From Kitasatospora acidiphila (GTDB lineage Bacteria; Actinomycetota; Actinomycetes; Streptomycetales; Streptomycetaceae), in the NCBI RefSeq assembly GCF_006636205.1, contig NZ_VIGB01000003.1:2790001-2854000 (forward strand): 64,000 nucleotides of DNA, read 5' to 3'. Under the pieces are notes generated by a model. That model was not told the DNA's origin. It did not search any database and saw nothing but the letters and a program-made list of their open reading frames with translations. Position numbers and translations under genes: made by a program. Below are positions 8,472-16,853 of the stretch, in pieces. Each line of letters begins with the position of its first letter. The first letter of the stretch is position 1.

Positions 8472-9722
8472 TCAGAAGGCGGGCAGATGCGGCTCGGGGC
8501 TGGTCGGGGTCGGCGTCGGACCGCCACTCGCGGCGGGGGCGGCAGCGGCCAGGAAGCGGTCGTCGAAGAGCCGGCGATGGGTCGGCACCTGGTACGGCAG
8601 CCGCAGCAGGGCGACGGCCCGATCCGGGGCGGCGAGCGAGCTGACGGTCTGCTCGACCCAGCCGTAGTGGCCGGCGGGCAGGCCCTGGTGGTGGGTGGCC
8701 GGGAGCGGGGTGAGGTTGAGGCCGGCCACATTGGCGTGCACGACCGGCAGTTCGGCAGGTGGCACGGGCAGCGCGACGGCCCCGGCCGCACCCGCGAGCA
8801 GGCCGGCGGGAACGGCCGGGCCGGTGCCGAGCAGGGTGGCGCGCAGGCGGAAGGCCGGGGCGCTGAGCCGGGGCAGCGCAGCCTCCAGGGCGGCCGCCGC
8901 CCGGGCGGCGGCGGGGTCGCCGGGCAGGACCTGCGGCCAGGGCGGGGCGGTGTGGCCGGGCGTGGCAAGTCGGCGGTATTCGGCTGCGTAGCGCGCGAGT
9001 TCGGCGATTTCGGCGGGGCCGAGCTGGACCGGTTCGAGGGCGACGGAGAGGACCACCGGCTGGTCGGCGCCGGCCAGGGCTGCCCAGAGCGGTTCCCAAC
9101 TGACGGACGACGGCTCCAGGTCGGCGGCGAGGACGGCGTAGCGGCGGTCGGTGTCGGGGCGTTGCAGGGCGAGGGCGGTGAGTCGGGGCCGGACTTCGGC
9201 GGCCTCGATCGTGGCGGGCCGGGCTGCGGGCCCCGTGGCGGGCCGGGCGGCGACGGGCCCAGCGCCGTGTGCGGCTGCCAGGCCAGCGGTGGACGCGGTC
9301 ACCGGCGCGAGCGGCGGGTTGAGCACCGCCAGCAGCTCGGCCTGGTCGGTGATCGGGCGGGCCGCGACATGGCCGGGCAGCGCGGCCAGCCGCTCGCGCA
9401 GCGCCAGGGCGGCGGCATGCGCGGCGGCCGGGGTGGCTGCGGCGGCCTGGCCGAGCAGCACGCACCGCAGGAGTCCGCTGCCCGGCTCGCTCAGGTAGCG
9501 CAGGTCAAGGCGGCTCGCCTCACCGGGGCGGCACTGGCGGTGCAGCCAGGCGAGCTCGGCCCGCACCGCTTCGGCGATGCGCTGCTCCTCGCTGACGTCC
9601 GCATAGCCGCGGTGCTCGGCCAGCCCCTGGGCGGGGGCCAGCCGGAGCCCGACCCAGGCCCAGCTGCCTGCGTCGGTGGAGTGCAGCAGCACGCCGTCAG
9701 GGCCTGACGAGGCGTCGACCAT
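8472..9722 (-). CDS. Uncharacterised 416-aa protein of the EACC1/caspase cassette
   Basis: A soluble 416-residue protein with no signal peptide or membrane helix. I recognise no named domain. The first 130 residues are hydrophobic-helical with conserved-looking stretches (GYADVSEEQRIAEAVRAELA, RLDLRYLSEPGSG). An Ala/Pro linker follows, then an alpha/beta C-terminal half with two DRRYAVLAADLEPSSVSWEP-like strands and a low-complexity Pro/Thr tail. Start ATG 9722 has GGGAG eight bases upstream. The gene sits 14 bp after the membrane-protein gene and 60 bp before EACC1, so it is part of the same operon. It could be the sensor or NTPase-like partner, but no Walker motif is visible. Confidence 0.8.
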   Translation of the reverse strand: MVDASSGPDGVLLHSTDAGSWAWVGLRLAPAQGLAEHRGYADVSEEQRIAEAVRAELAWLHRQCRPGEASRLDLRYLSEPGSGLLRCVLLGQAAAATPAAAHAAALALRERLAALPGHVAARPITDQAELLAVLNPPLAPVTASTAGLAAAHGAGPVAARPATGPAARPATIEAAEVRPRLTALALQRPDTDRRYAVLAADLEPSSVSWEPLWAALAGADQPVVLSVALEPVQLGPAEIAELARYAAEYRRLATPGHTAPPWPQVLPGDPAAARAAAALEAALPRLSAPAFRLRATLLGTGPAVPAGLLAGAAGAVALPVPPAELPVVHANVAGLNLTPLPATHHQGLPAGHYGWVEQTVSSLAAPDRAVALLRLPYQVPTHRRLFDDRFLAAAAPAASGGPTPTPTSPEPHLPAF

Positions 9723-9736
9723 CCGTTGTGCTCCCG

Positions 9737-10960
9737 TCAGCCGTTGTGGCCGTGGTGGTGCGAGTCGTGGCTCTGCGGCGACGACGCGGGCGGCTCGGGG
9801 GCGGGGGCAGGAGAAGGAGCGGGGGCGGCGGGCGGCTGATCCTGGGGGAGGTGCTGCTGACCGTGGTGCGGATCGGCATGCCCGCCGTGGTGCGGCGCGA
9901 CCGGGCCCGGGATCGGGGCCTGGGCGGGGGCCTGGAACGACGGCGGGGTGGCCGGGCCGTCCGCGCCCGGCACCGTGAACGCCGCGGGCGCGTCCAGTGA
10001 CGGGTCCTGCCAGGTGGCCTGGCCCGGGTACTGGCCCCGGGTCTGCCCCGGGATCGGCGCGGCGGTGGCCCGGAGGAGCGGCCCGGCGGCGGGGCCGCTG
10101 TCGGTGATGACGGAGCTGGCCTGCCGGTACTCGGCCTGCGGCGGCAGGCCGCTGCCGAAGCCGAACTCGACGCCGACCACCTGCTGCTCCAGCGCGGTCA
10201 CCAGGCCCTCGCGGCAGAGCGCGTGCACCGCCTCGCGCATCGCCCGCACGTTCTCGGTGCGCAGCATCGCCCACGCCAGGTCGGCCTTTCCGAAGATGCT
10301 GCCGAGGGCGTCGCCGAGGAAGCGCGCGATCAGCCGCCAGCCGCGCCGGCTGCGCCACATCTGCCAGCCCAGGTAGAGGCTGGTGCCGTAGCGGAAGACC
10401 GAGATCACGGCCTCGCAGTCGCCGTTGCTGAGCGCCAGCCGGCTGTTGAGCTGGCCATTGGCGTGACCGGTCGCCAGGCGCCGGTAGTTGACGCCCAGCG
10501 GGAAGCCGCGCTGGGCCGCCACTCCGCAGATCTTGTGATAGGTGGACTGGACGTCCTGCTCACTGCGGTCGTGCAGCAGGACCCGCCACTCGGCGATCGG
10601 CTCGGTGAGCTTGGAGCAGAGCAGCACCACCCAGAAGACCAGCGGTACGTCGAAGAGCATCACGAACAGGAACGTCGGGTCGGGCCCGCTGCTACTGCCC
10701 TCCCCGTACATCGAGCTTCCGTACGTCGGCCCGGGACCGGAGCCGCTGAACAATGTGAAGAGCAGGATCGGGAACTGGACCAGGGCCGCGATGAAGGCGA
10801 CCAGGGCCGCGCGGCTCCAGAGCCTGAGGACGGTCTGTCCGGAGACCCGGTCGTCGAGGACCGTCTCGACGGGCTCGTGCCGAAGGGTCTTGTCCAGGTA
10901 GGCGCTGTTGCCGTCGCCACCCACCCAACCGGGGATGGGTAGGGCTCCGCCGTTGAGCAT
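9737..10960 (-). CDS. Two-helix membrane protein heading the EACC1/caspase cassette
   Basis: A 407-residue protein. Two membrane helices lie near the N terminus (VAFIAALVQFPILLFTLFSG and FVMLFDVPLVFWVVLLCSKL) with a Gly/Ser-rich extracytoplasmic loop between them. A conserved-looking cytoplasmic domain of about 180 residues follows, with a Gly/Trp-rich core (YGTSLYLGWQMWRSRRGWRL). The final 120 residues are Pro/Ala/His-rich and probably disordered. Start ATG 10960 has GGGGGAG five to six bases upstream. It is the first gene of the predicted operon and may tether or sense at the membrane for the downstream effector. Family unknown to me. Confidence 0.8.
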   Translation of the reverse strand: MLNGGALPIPGWVGGDGNSAYLDKTLRHEPVETVLDDRVSGQTVLRLWSRAALVAFIAALVQFPILLFTLFSGSGPGPTYGSSMYGEGSSSGPDPTFLFVMLFDVPLVFWVVLLCSKLTEPIAEWRVLLHDRSEQDVQSTYHKICGVAAQRGFPLGVNYRRLATGHANGQLNSRLALSNGDCEAVISVFRYGTSLYLGWQMWRSRRGWRLIARFLGDALGSIFGKADLAWAMLRTENVRAMREAVHALCREGLVTALEQQVVGVEFGFGSGLPPQAEYRQASSVITDSGPAAGPLLRATAAPIPGQTRGQYPGQATWQDPSLDAPAAFTVPGADGPATPPSFQAPAQAPIPGPVAPHHGGHADPHHGQQHLPQDQPPAAPAPSPAPAPEPPASSPQSHDSHHHGHNG

Positions 10961-11161
10961 CGGTCTCCCCCGCGTTGTTGTCGAACCATGCCGGCCGGCA
11001 CTGCCGACCGCCGACTGCGCTGAGCATCGTGGCACAACACTGAGGGTGTGTCACTTCCAGTGACGAAAGCCGACGATGACGTTGTGCCGGGCGGCGGCAC
11101 GGCTCGCTGCCACCGCCCAGCACCGCGACTCAGCGCGCGCCCGGCACCTCGGCCCAGCGGC

Positions 11162-11845
11162 TCAGCGCGCGCCCAGCAGCCCGGGCAGCTCGGCGATCGA
11201 GGCCAGCACATGGGTGGCACCGTCGGCCCGCAGCCGCTCGGCGCCGTGCGCACCGGTGAGCACCCCGGCGACCACGGCGGCGCCGGCGCGGGTGCCGGTG
11301 AGCATGTCGTAGCCGGTGTCGCCGACCACCGCGACCTCGCGCACCGAATCGGTCTCGGTGCGCAGCAGCGCGGTGAGGGCGAGGTCGGGGTAGGGGCGGC
11401 CGCGACCGGCGTCGGCGGGGCAGAGGGTCAGGTCGGCGATCTGCTGCCAGCCGAGCGCGGCCAGGATGCGGTCCTGGGTGGCGCGCGAGAAGCCGGTGGT
11501 GAGGACCACCTTGCGACCCTGGGCGCGCAGCTCGGCGATGGCCTCGGCGGCGCCGGGGATCGGCGCGCAGTGCCCGGCCTCGACCAGGTCGTGGTAGGCC
11601 TGCTCGAACGCCTGGTTGGCGCGCTGGGCCCGCTCCTCGTCGCCGAAGAGGTGCCGGAAGACGGAGATCTTGGACTCCCCCATGGTGGCCCGGACGTGGG
11701 CGAGCATCGGCTCGTGCTCGGGGCTGCCGGGCTCGACGCCGAGGGCCAGCGCGGCCGCGTTGAAGGCCTGCTCGACCAAGCCGTCGTCGGCCACGGTGGT
11801 CCCGGCCATGTCCAGTACGACCAGGCGAATGTCGGAGATGCTCAT
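11162..11845 (-). CDS. HAD-superfamily phosphonatase-like hydrolase
   Basis: A 227-residue HAD hydrolase. Motif I is LVVLDMAGTT (nucleophile Asp followed by Met-Ala-Gly, a phosphonoacetaldehyde hydrolase-like variant). The TTGFSR motif II and the acidic GDTGYDM motif III follow, with a lid helix region in between. It resembles the PhnX-like phosphonatase family, although the lysine that forms the Schiff base in true PhnX is not evident, so ordinary phosphatase activity is more likely. ATG 11845 is chosen because it directly precedes motif I. It is monocistronic. Its upstream region faces the FMN-type protein gene on the same strand. Confidence 0.85.
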   Translation of the reverse strand: MSISDIRLVVLDMAGTTVADDGLVEQAFNAAALALGVEPGSPEHEPMLAHVRATMGESKISVFRHLFGDEERAQRANQAFEQAYHDLVEAGHCAPIPGAAEAIAELRAQGRKVVLTTGFSRATQDRILAALGWQQIADLTLCPADAGRGRPYPDLALTALLRTETDSVREVAVVGDTGYDMLTGTRAGAAVVAGVLTGAHGAERLRADGATHVLASIAELPGLLGAR

Positions 11846-12019
11846 CTGTGGGGTGCCTTTGCGGGTTGGTAGTGCCGGAGTACAGGTCGAACCGACGCCC
11901 ACCCGCACGGCGACAACGCTGCGCGGCCCAGGTGACGGCAGGGTTGCCGGACGGCGACCAGCACAGTAACAATCACCAAGTTGTACAGACAACCACTCCA
12001 CTCGGCATGGACAACTGGA

Positions 12020-12532
12020 CTACCGCACCACCTCCGCCCGCAGGTAGTTGCGGCGGCCGAAGTGCGGCTCGTCCACCGCGGTGAGCTCCGCGACCTCGAA
12101 GCGGTAGAGCGCCGCCGCCCCGCCGCCCGCCAGGAACTGCTCGCGTATCTCCGGCGTCCGGGCGAAGCTCGGATAGCGCTTCTGATAGGCCGTCAGCGCG
12201 GCCTCGGCATGGTGCCCCCAGGCCTCGCCGGCCCGCCCGGCGAGCTGCAACCCGCGCAGCTGCTCACCGAAGGCCGGCGGGGGCAGGAAGACCGTCGCGG
12301 CGGCCCGGGCCTGCTCGGACAGGTGGATGCTGTGCCTGGTGGAGCGCTCACTGACGAAATAGAGCACCAAGTCGTCGTCGTACGCGTAGAAGGCGAGATT
12401 GGCGTGCGGCCCGTGCTCGGGCCCGGCGGTGGCCAGGGTGAGCACCATGGACTCGGCCAGCAGACCTTCCACTCCCTGGCGCAGCTCTTCGGCGGGCCAG
12501 TCTCCCTGGAGGACATCGAGACGGTACGGCAT
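12020..12532 (-). CDS. Pyridoxamine 5-phosphate oxidase-like FMN-binding protein
   Basis: A 170-residue split-barrel protein of the pyridoxamine 5-phosphate oxidase superfamily. The N-terminal MVLTLATAGPEHGPHANLAF strand pair and the LVLYFVSERSTRHSIHL segment are typical of these flavin- or F420-binding proteins. The specific substrate is unknown, and most actinobacterial relatives are F420- or heme-dependent. ATG 12532 has AAGGGA upstream. There is no obvious operon partner. Confidence 0.78.
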   Translation of the reverse strand: MPYRLDVLQGDWPAEELRQGVEGLLAESMVLTLATAGPEHGPHANLAFYAYDDDLVLYFVSERSTRHSIHLSEQARAAATVFLPPPAFGEQLRGLQLAGRAGEAWGHHAEAALTAYQKRYPSFARTPEIREQFLAGGGAAALYRFEVAELTAVDEPHFGRRNYLRAEVVR

Positions 12533-12687
12533 GGCGTTTGTCCCTTCGACACACGATGCGCACCCGAGCCGATGCGCAACCGCTGGAGGCGGTTTCATGC
12601 TGCTCCTGCCGCCAGGGCCGCACAAGGGGACTTCCATGCCTGTGGATAACCCACCGGTTGTGGACGAATCCGCAGGCGCCGAAAGCA

Positions 12688-12729
12688 GCGCGAGGCCGGA
12701 CCGACCATGTGGTCGATCCGGCCTCGCGC
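12688..12729. terminator. Strong hairpin terminator after the DedA-PAP2 operon
   Basis: A 20-bp stem (12688-12707 with 12710-12729) has one G:T pair and a 2-base loop. It lies about 85 bp downstream of the PAP2 stop in the minus direction. A long GC stem without a clear T-run is normal for actinomycete terminators. The gap 12533-12812 otherwise holds only the short direct repeats listed below. Confidence 0.7.
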
Positions 12730-12731
12730 CC

Positions 12732-12764
12732 GAGAACTCGTGGAGAACTCGCAGAGAACTCGCG
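12732..12764. repeat. Three tandem 11-bp repeats (GAGAACTCGNN)
   Basis: GAGAACTCG followed by TG, CA and CG occurs three times in a row at 11-bp period. An 11-bp period is close to one helical turn, so a multi-site protein-binding array is possible. The repeat lies between the PAP2 stop and its terminator, so it is transcribed from the minus strand. Function unknown. Confidence 0.6.
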
Positions 12765-12812
12765 CCTGAGAAGCAGGCGATCAAGGCAGAGAAGGCGAAG
12801 GGCCCGAGAGCG

Positions 12813-13435
12813 TCAGGCCGCCGCCGGCCCCGCCCCCAGGAACGGCCCCAGCGCACCGCCCCGCAGCCGCTCCACCAGCGGCGCCAGCCGTCCGGCGAAC
12901 GCCCCCAGCACCGCACCGGCCACGATGCCGACCACCAGGCCGACCGCCACGTCATGCGGGTAGTGCACGCCGATCCAGACCCGGGACGCCCCCATCAGCA
13001 CGGCGAACAGCATCGCCACCCAGCCGAGCCGCCGGTAGGCGAAGATCAGCGCGGTCGCGGCCGCGAAGGCGATCACCGAGTGGTTGCTCGGGAACGACCA
13101 GTCCCCGGCCCCGGGCAGGTCTCCACAGTGACCGTGCTCGGCAGCTGCTGGCACGGCCGCACCTCGTGGACCAGGCTCTTCAGCACCGAGTTGGCCAGGT
13201 AGGCGACCACCACGATGACCGGCGAGGCGAGCACCCGGGCCATCACCACCGAGTCGGCCCGCCGCGCCTGCCACCAGGCCCAGAGCATGAACAGGGCGAA
13301 GAGGCCGAGGCCGAGGTTCGACCAGACGTCGATCGTCTTGTCGAGCCAGTGCGGGGTGTCCTGGGCCCAGCCCGTGACGGTGGTGTAGAAGCCGCCGTCG
13401 ATGCCGCTGCCGTCATAGGCGAGGAGTTCGGTCAT
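12813..13435 (-). pseudogene. PAP2-family phosphatase, broken by a one-base deletion
   Basis: With one base restored this is a 207-residue membrane phosphatase of the PAP2 type. The KSLVHEVRP signature in the first frame and SFPSNHS plus GASRVWIGVHYPHDV in the second are the three catalytic motifs of lipid/undecaprenyl-pyrophosphate phosphatases. The frame break is at the C run 13109-13112 (G run on the coding strand). One extra base gives the expected GAGDWSFPSNHS. Its ATG overlaps the stop of the DedA gene (ATGA), so the pair is co-translated, probably for membrane lipid or cell-wall carrier recycling. A sequencing error is likely. Confidence 0.83.
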
Positions 13436-14109
13436 CAGGCGTCACCACCCTGGCGGGCGGCCTTGCGGGCGCGGAGCATTTCGAGAGCAATCGGGATCAC
13501 GGAGACAACTACTACCAGACCAATGATCGGCAACAAGTACTTGTCGATACTGGGAACGGACGATCCGAGCGCGTACCCGGCGAGCACCACACCGACCGAC
13601 CAGACCAGGCCGCCGACCACCTGCCAGAGGGTGAAGGTGCGCTGCGGCACCTCCAGCACGCCGGCCATCGGATTGAGCACGGTGCGCACCACGGGGATGA
13701 ACCGGGCCAGCACGATGGCCTTGGCGTGCCCGTACTGCGCCAGCAGCTCCTCGGCCCGCGCGACGCCCTGCTTCAGCGCCTTGCGCTCGCTGCGGGCCAG
13801 CAGCGCCCGGCCGCCCCGCTTGCCGATCAGATAGCCGACCTGCGCACCGGCCAGCGCACCGACCACCGCGGACAGCAGCACCTGCCAGAGCACCAGGTGC
13901 GGACCGCTGTGCGTACCGGAGACGCAGAGCAGGCCGGCGGTGAAGAGCAGCGAGTCGCCGGGCAGCATGAACCCGACCAGCAGGCCGGTCTCGGCGAACA
14001 GGACGACGGCGATCCCGAGGGCCCCGAATGCGGACAACACCGACGAGGCGTCGAGGATGTTGACCGCTAGCACGGAGGAGGCAGCGAGCACGGTTGGCGG
14101 ACCTCTCAT
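13435..14109 (-). CDS. DedA family membrane protein (VTT domain)
   Basis: A 224-residue DedA/VTT protein, a family that includes undecaprenyl-phosphate and lipid flippases. Diagnostic segments are LFAETGLLVGFMLPGDSLLF at about residues 40-60 and the FIPVVRTVLNPMAGV signature (R in FxPxxR), plus a C-terminal helix pair. The start may be ATG 14109 or a GTG shortly inside. It is coupled by 4 bp to the PAP2 phosphatase, a sensible partnership for handling prenyl-phosphate carriers. The 5-prime region faces the BlaI operator divergently. Confidence 0.88.
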   Translation of the reverse strand: MRGPPTVLAASSVLAVNILDASSVLSAFGALGIAVVLFAETGLLVGFMLPGDSLLFTAGLLCVSGTHSGPHLVLWQVLLSAVVGALAGAQVGYLIGKRGGRALLARSERKALKQGVARAEELLAQYGHAKAIVLARFIPVVRTVLNPMAGVLEVPQRTFTLWQVVGGLVWSVGVVLAGYALGSSVPSIDKYLLPIIGLVVVVSVIPIALEMLRARKAARQGGDA

Positions 14110-14145
14110 ACTGGTGGAGGCGGTCCTGCGGAACGCGCCCCAACC

Positions 14146-14180
14146 GTCTACAGTGACGTAGACGGACTACACGACTGTAG
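14146..14180. promoter_or_regulatory. Tandem BlaI/MecI-type operators
   Basis: Two dyads with the TACA/TGTA theme: GTCTAC-N6-GTAGAC at 14146-14163 and CTACA-N4-TGTAG at 14167-14180, about 20 bp apart. This matches the TACAnnTGTA-like operators bound by BlaI/MecI repressors. They lie 25-59 bp upstream of the BlaI-like gene and near the divergent DedA start, so autoregulation is likely and control of the DedA-PAP2 operon is possible. Confidence 0.72.
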
Positions 14181-14204
14181 ACGAAGACTGGAGGTCACGT
14201 CGAC

Positions 14205-14633
14205 ATGCCGGAACTGCCAGCCGTGCGCCGCCCGTCGGGGGAACTGGAGGCGCAGGTGCTCGCCGCACTCTGGGCCGCCGACCGACCCCTCACCCCGCAG
14301 GACGTCCAGCTGGCCCTCGGCGGCGACCTGGCCCGGACCACCATCGCCACGATCCTGGCCCGGCTGCACGACAAGGGCACCGTGGAGCGCACCCGGGCCG
14401 GCCGCGCCTACGCCTACACCCCCACCGTGCAGGACCCGGCCGGCCTGGCGGCCCGCCGGATGCGCACCGAACTGGAGCGCGAGCAGGACCGCTCCACCGT
14501 GCTGGCCCGGTTCGTCTCCGACCTCTCCGACGACGACGAGCGCCTGCTGCGCGAACTGCTCGGCGACGGCCCGGCGAACGGGCAGGCCGCCGGTCGGCAG
14601 GCGGCCGGCGGGCAGAGCGGCGGCCACCAATGA
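14205..14633 (+). CDS. BlaI/MecI/CopY family transcriptional repressor
   Basis: A 142-residue winged-helix repressor. The DNA-binding domain covers residues 8-75 (ELEAQVLAALWAADRPLTPQ, TTIATILARLHDKGTVER) and the C-terminal helices form the dimer. In this family the partner metalloprotease cleaves the repressor and lifts repression. GGAGG lies ten bases before ATG 14205. It overlaps the M56 protease gene by 4 bp (ATGA). The Gly/Gln-rich last 20 residues are unusual and probably disordered. Confidence 0.93.
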   Translation: MPELPAVRRPSGELEAQVLAALWAADRPLTPQDVQLALGGDLARTTIATILARLHDKGTVERTRAGRAYAYTPTVQDPAGLAARRMRTELEREQDRSTVLARFVSDLSDDDERLLRELLGDGPANGQAAGRQAAGGQSGGHQ

Positions 14634-15646
14634 TCGTCGCCGTCTGGGCCCCGTTCCTGGTGCCGTTCCTCGCCGCCCCCGCCGCCCGCCGACTGGCCGA
14701 GGCGCTGCCACCGCGCGCCGCCGCCTGGGTGCTGGGCTGCACCGGGGCGCTGCTGGCCGGGGCCAGCGCCGCCTCGCTCGGCCTGCTGCTGGCGGGCGGC
14801 CTGCTGCGGATCCCCGCGGTGGCCGCGCTCGCCCACCTGTCGGTGCCCTGGCTGGCCGACGCCTCGCCCACCACCATGGTGCTCGCCACCCTGGCCGGGA
14901 TCGCCCTGGTGGTGACCGGCGCGCTGACCCTGCGCACCGCGCACCGGCAGTACCGCGACCTGCGCCGGGCCCGGGCCGCCCTCGGTCTGCCCCAGCCGCC
15001 CCGCCCGAGCCTGCGCGAGCTGTTCAGCCCCACCGACCACCACCCGCTCGCGGTGCTGGACGAGGACCACGCCGACGCCTACGCCCTGCCCGGCCGCCCC
15101 GGCCGGATCGTGGTCACCGCCGGCATGCTGCGCGCCCTGCCGGCCCCCGAGCGGGCCGCCCTGCTGGCCCATGAGCGAGCGCACCTGACGTCCCGGCACC
15201 ACCTCTTCCTGGCCACCGCCGAGTACGCCGCCGTGCTGCACCCGGCGCTGCGCCAGCTGCGCACCCCGCTCGGCTACCACCTGGAGCGCTGGGCCGACGA
15301 GGACGCCGCCCGCTCGGTCGGCGACCGCGCGGTGACCGCCCGTGCCGTCGGCCGCGCCGCGCTGGCCGCCTCCCGCACCCCGCGCCGGGAGCGCCGGCAG
15401 CGCCCGCTGCTGGCCCCGGCGGCCGCCGCCGGACCGGTCCCCCGCCGGGTGGCCGCGCTGCTCTCCCCCCAGCCCGACGGGCTGACCGCCGCGCTGCCCG
15501 GCACCGGCAACCGTCGCCGGGCGGTGGCCGCCCTCGCCCTGGCCGCCTGCCTGGCCGTCAGCGCGGCCGGTACCGTGGAGGCCACCACCGACCTGCACCA
15601 CGCCGTGGAGATCGCCCAGGCGAGCGAAGCCGGCGCGCGGCGCTGA
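14630..15646 (+). CDS. M56 family metalloprotease (BlaR1/MecR1-like, no sensor domain)
   Basis: A 338-residue membrane metalloprotease. Several N-terminal membrane helices precede the zinc motif HERAH (LLAHERAHLTSRHHLF), followed by a helix with WADEDAARSVGD giving the third ligand. A final hydrophobic helix (AALALAACLAVSAAGTV) closes the protein. No C-terminal penicillin-sensor domain is present, as is normal for the short actinobacterial M56/BlaI pairs. It is expected to inactivate the co-encoded BlaI repressor in response to an unknown envelope signal. Confidence 0.9.
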   Translation: MIVAVWAPFLVPFLAAPAARRLAEALPPRAAAWVLGCTGALLAGASAASLGLLLAGGLLRIPAVAALAHLSVPWLADASPTTMVLATLAGIALVVTGALTLRTAHRQYRDLRRARAALGLPQPPRPSLRELFSPTDHHPLAVLDEDHADAYALPGRPGRIVVTAGMLRALPAPERAALLAHERAHLTSRHHLFLATAEYAAVLHPALRQLRTPLGYHLERWADEDAARSVGDRAVTARAVGRAALAASRTPRRERRQRPLLAPAAAAGPVPRRVAALLSPQPDGLTAALPGTGNRRRAVAALALAACLAVSAAGTVEATTDLHHAVEIAQASEAGARR

Positions 15647-15677
15647 CCCGAGCACGGCATGACCCGCGCGTGACGCC

Positions 15678-15740
15678 CGACCCGCACGTCACGTGCGACG
15701 GCCGACCCGCACGTCACGCGCGACGGCCGACCCGCACGCG
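15678..15740. repeat. 25-bp tandem repeat, 2.5 copies
   Basis: Copies start at 15678, 15703 and 15728 (the last is partial, about 13 bases). Copies 1 and 2 differ at one position. The repeat lies in the 114-bp gap between the M56 gene and the sugar kinase gene and ends about 20 bp before the kinase start. It is a likely length-variable locus. Confidence 0.85.
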
Positions 15741-15760
15741 AAAGACGGAGGGGACCTCCC

Positions 15761-16693
15761 GTGACCATCACCGTGCTCGGCGAGTGCGTCGCCGACGCCT
15801 TCGCCACCGACGGCCGCCCCGGCGAGCTGTCGCTGACCGTGCACCCCGGCGGCGGCCCCGCCAACACCGCCACCGCGCTCGCCCGGCTCGGCAGCCGCAC
15901 CCGCTTCCTCGGCCGGCTGGCAGCCGACCCGTTCGGCGCGCTCTTCCGCGACCGGCTGGCCGGCTCGGGCGTCGACCTGTCGGGCTGCGTGGCCGCCGCC
16001 GAGCCCAGCACGCTGGCGATCGCCGCGCTGGACGCCGAGGGGCGGGCCGGCTACACGTTCCACGCCGAGGGCACCGCCGACTTCCAGTGGCAGCCGGCCG
16101 AGCTGGCCGCCGTCGACCTGACGCAGTCCGTCGCCGTCCACACCGGCTCACTCGCCCTGGTACGCGCCCCCGGCGCAACCGCCGTCGAGGAGTTCCTGGC
16201 CCGCGCCGGAGCGCACGCCACCGTTTCGATCGATCCGAACCTTCGACCGCTGCTGGTCGCCCCGGAACGCTACCGGGAGCGCATGGCCGCCTGGTGCGCC
16301 CTCACCGACCTGCTACGCCTGTCCGCTGACGACCTGGCGCTCCTCCATCCCGATCAACCGGTCGCCGAAGTCCTCGACCACTGGCACCAGCTGGGCGTTC
16401 CGCTGATCGTGCTGACCCTCGGTGAGCAGGGCGCGCTGGCCTCCCTCGACGGCGAACGGGTGCGGATCGAGGCCGCTCCCGTTCAGGTGGTCGACACCGT
16501 CGGGGCCGGCGACGCCTTCACCGCCGGGCTGCTCCACCACCTCGCTCAAGCCGGCCTGCTGGGTGGCCGGTTGAACGCCCTGACGGTCGATCAGGTGGCT
16601 GACGCCTGCCGGTTCGCGGCCGCCGTAGCCGCGCTGACCTGCTCGGTCGCCGGCGCCAACCCGCCCTGGGCGGCCCAGCTGACCACCCTCTGA
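15761..16693 (+). CDS. PfkB-family carbohydrate kinase (fructokinase-like)
   Basis: A 310-residue ribokinase-fold sugar kinase. The N-terminal GGGPANTATALARLG motif and the C-terminal catalytic DTVGAGDAFTAG signature (base Asp in GAGD) are intact. The acidic FHAEGTADFQW segment near residue 107 is close to fructokinases, so fructose is the best guess. Start GTG 15761 has GACGGAGGGG upstream. It appears monocistronic. Confidence 0.9.
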   Translation: MTITVLGECVADAFATDGRPGELSLTVHPGGGPANTATALARLGSRTRFLGRLAADPFGALFRDRLAGSGVDLSGCVAAAEPSTLAIAALDAEGRAGYTFHAEGTADFQWQPAELAAVDLTQSVAVHTGSLALVRAPGATAVEEFLARAGAHATVSIDPNLRPLLVAPERYRERMAAWCALTDLLRLSADDLALLHPDQPVAEVLDHWHQLGVPLIVLTLGEQGALASLDGERVRIEAAPVQVVDTVGAGDAFTAGLLHHLAQAGLLGGRLNALTVDQVADACRFAAAVAALTCSVAGANPPWAAQLTTL

Positions 16694-16853
16694 AGGCCGG
16701 TGGCAAAGGGTCAGCCGCTGTCAACCCCTGGCACCACGTCCGAGGATCACCCGACGAATCGGCGGGCCAGCCCCGTACGCTGTGGGCGACAGGGCCGGCC
16801 CGACCCTGCCCCGGCCGAAACAGACCGGTGATGCGGCAACGGGAGCAGTCACC

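Noticed and set aside
15678-15740. Tandem repeat considered as a CRISPR array
   Set aside because: Units are directly adjacent with no spacers, and no cas genes are present. The same applies to 18892-18983 and 57479-57563.
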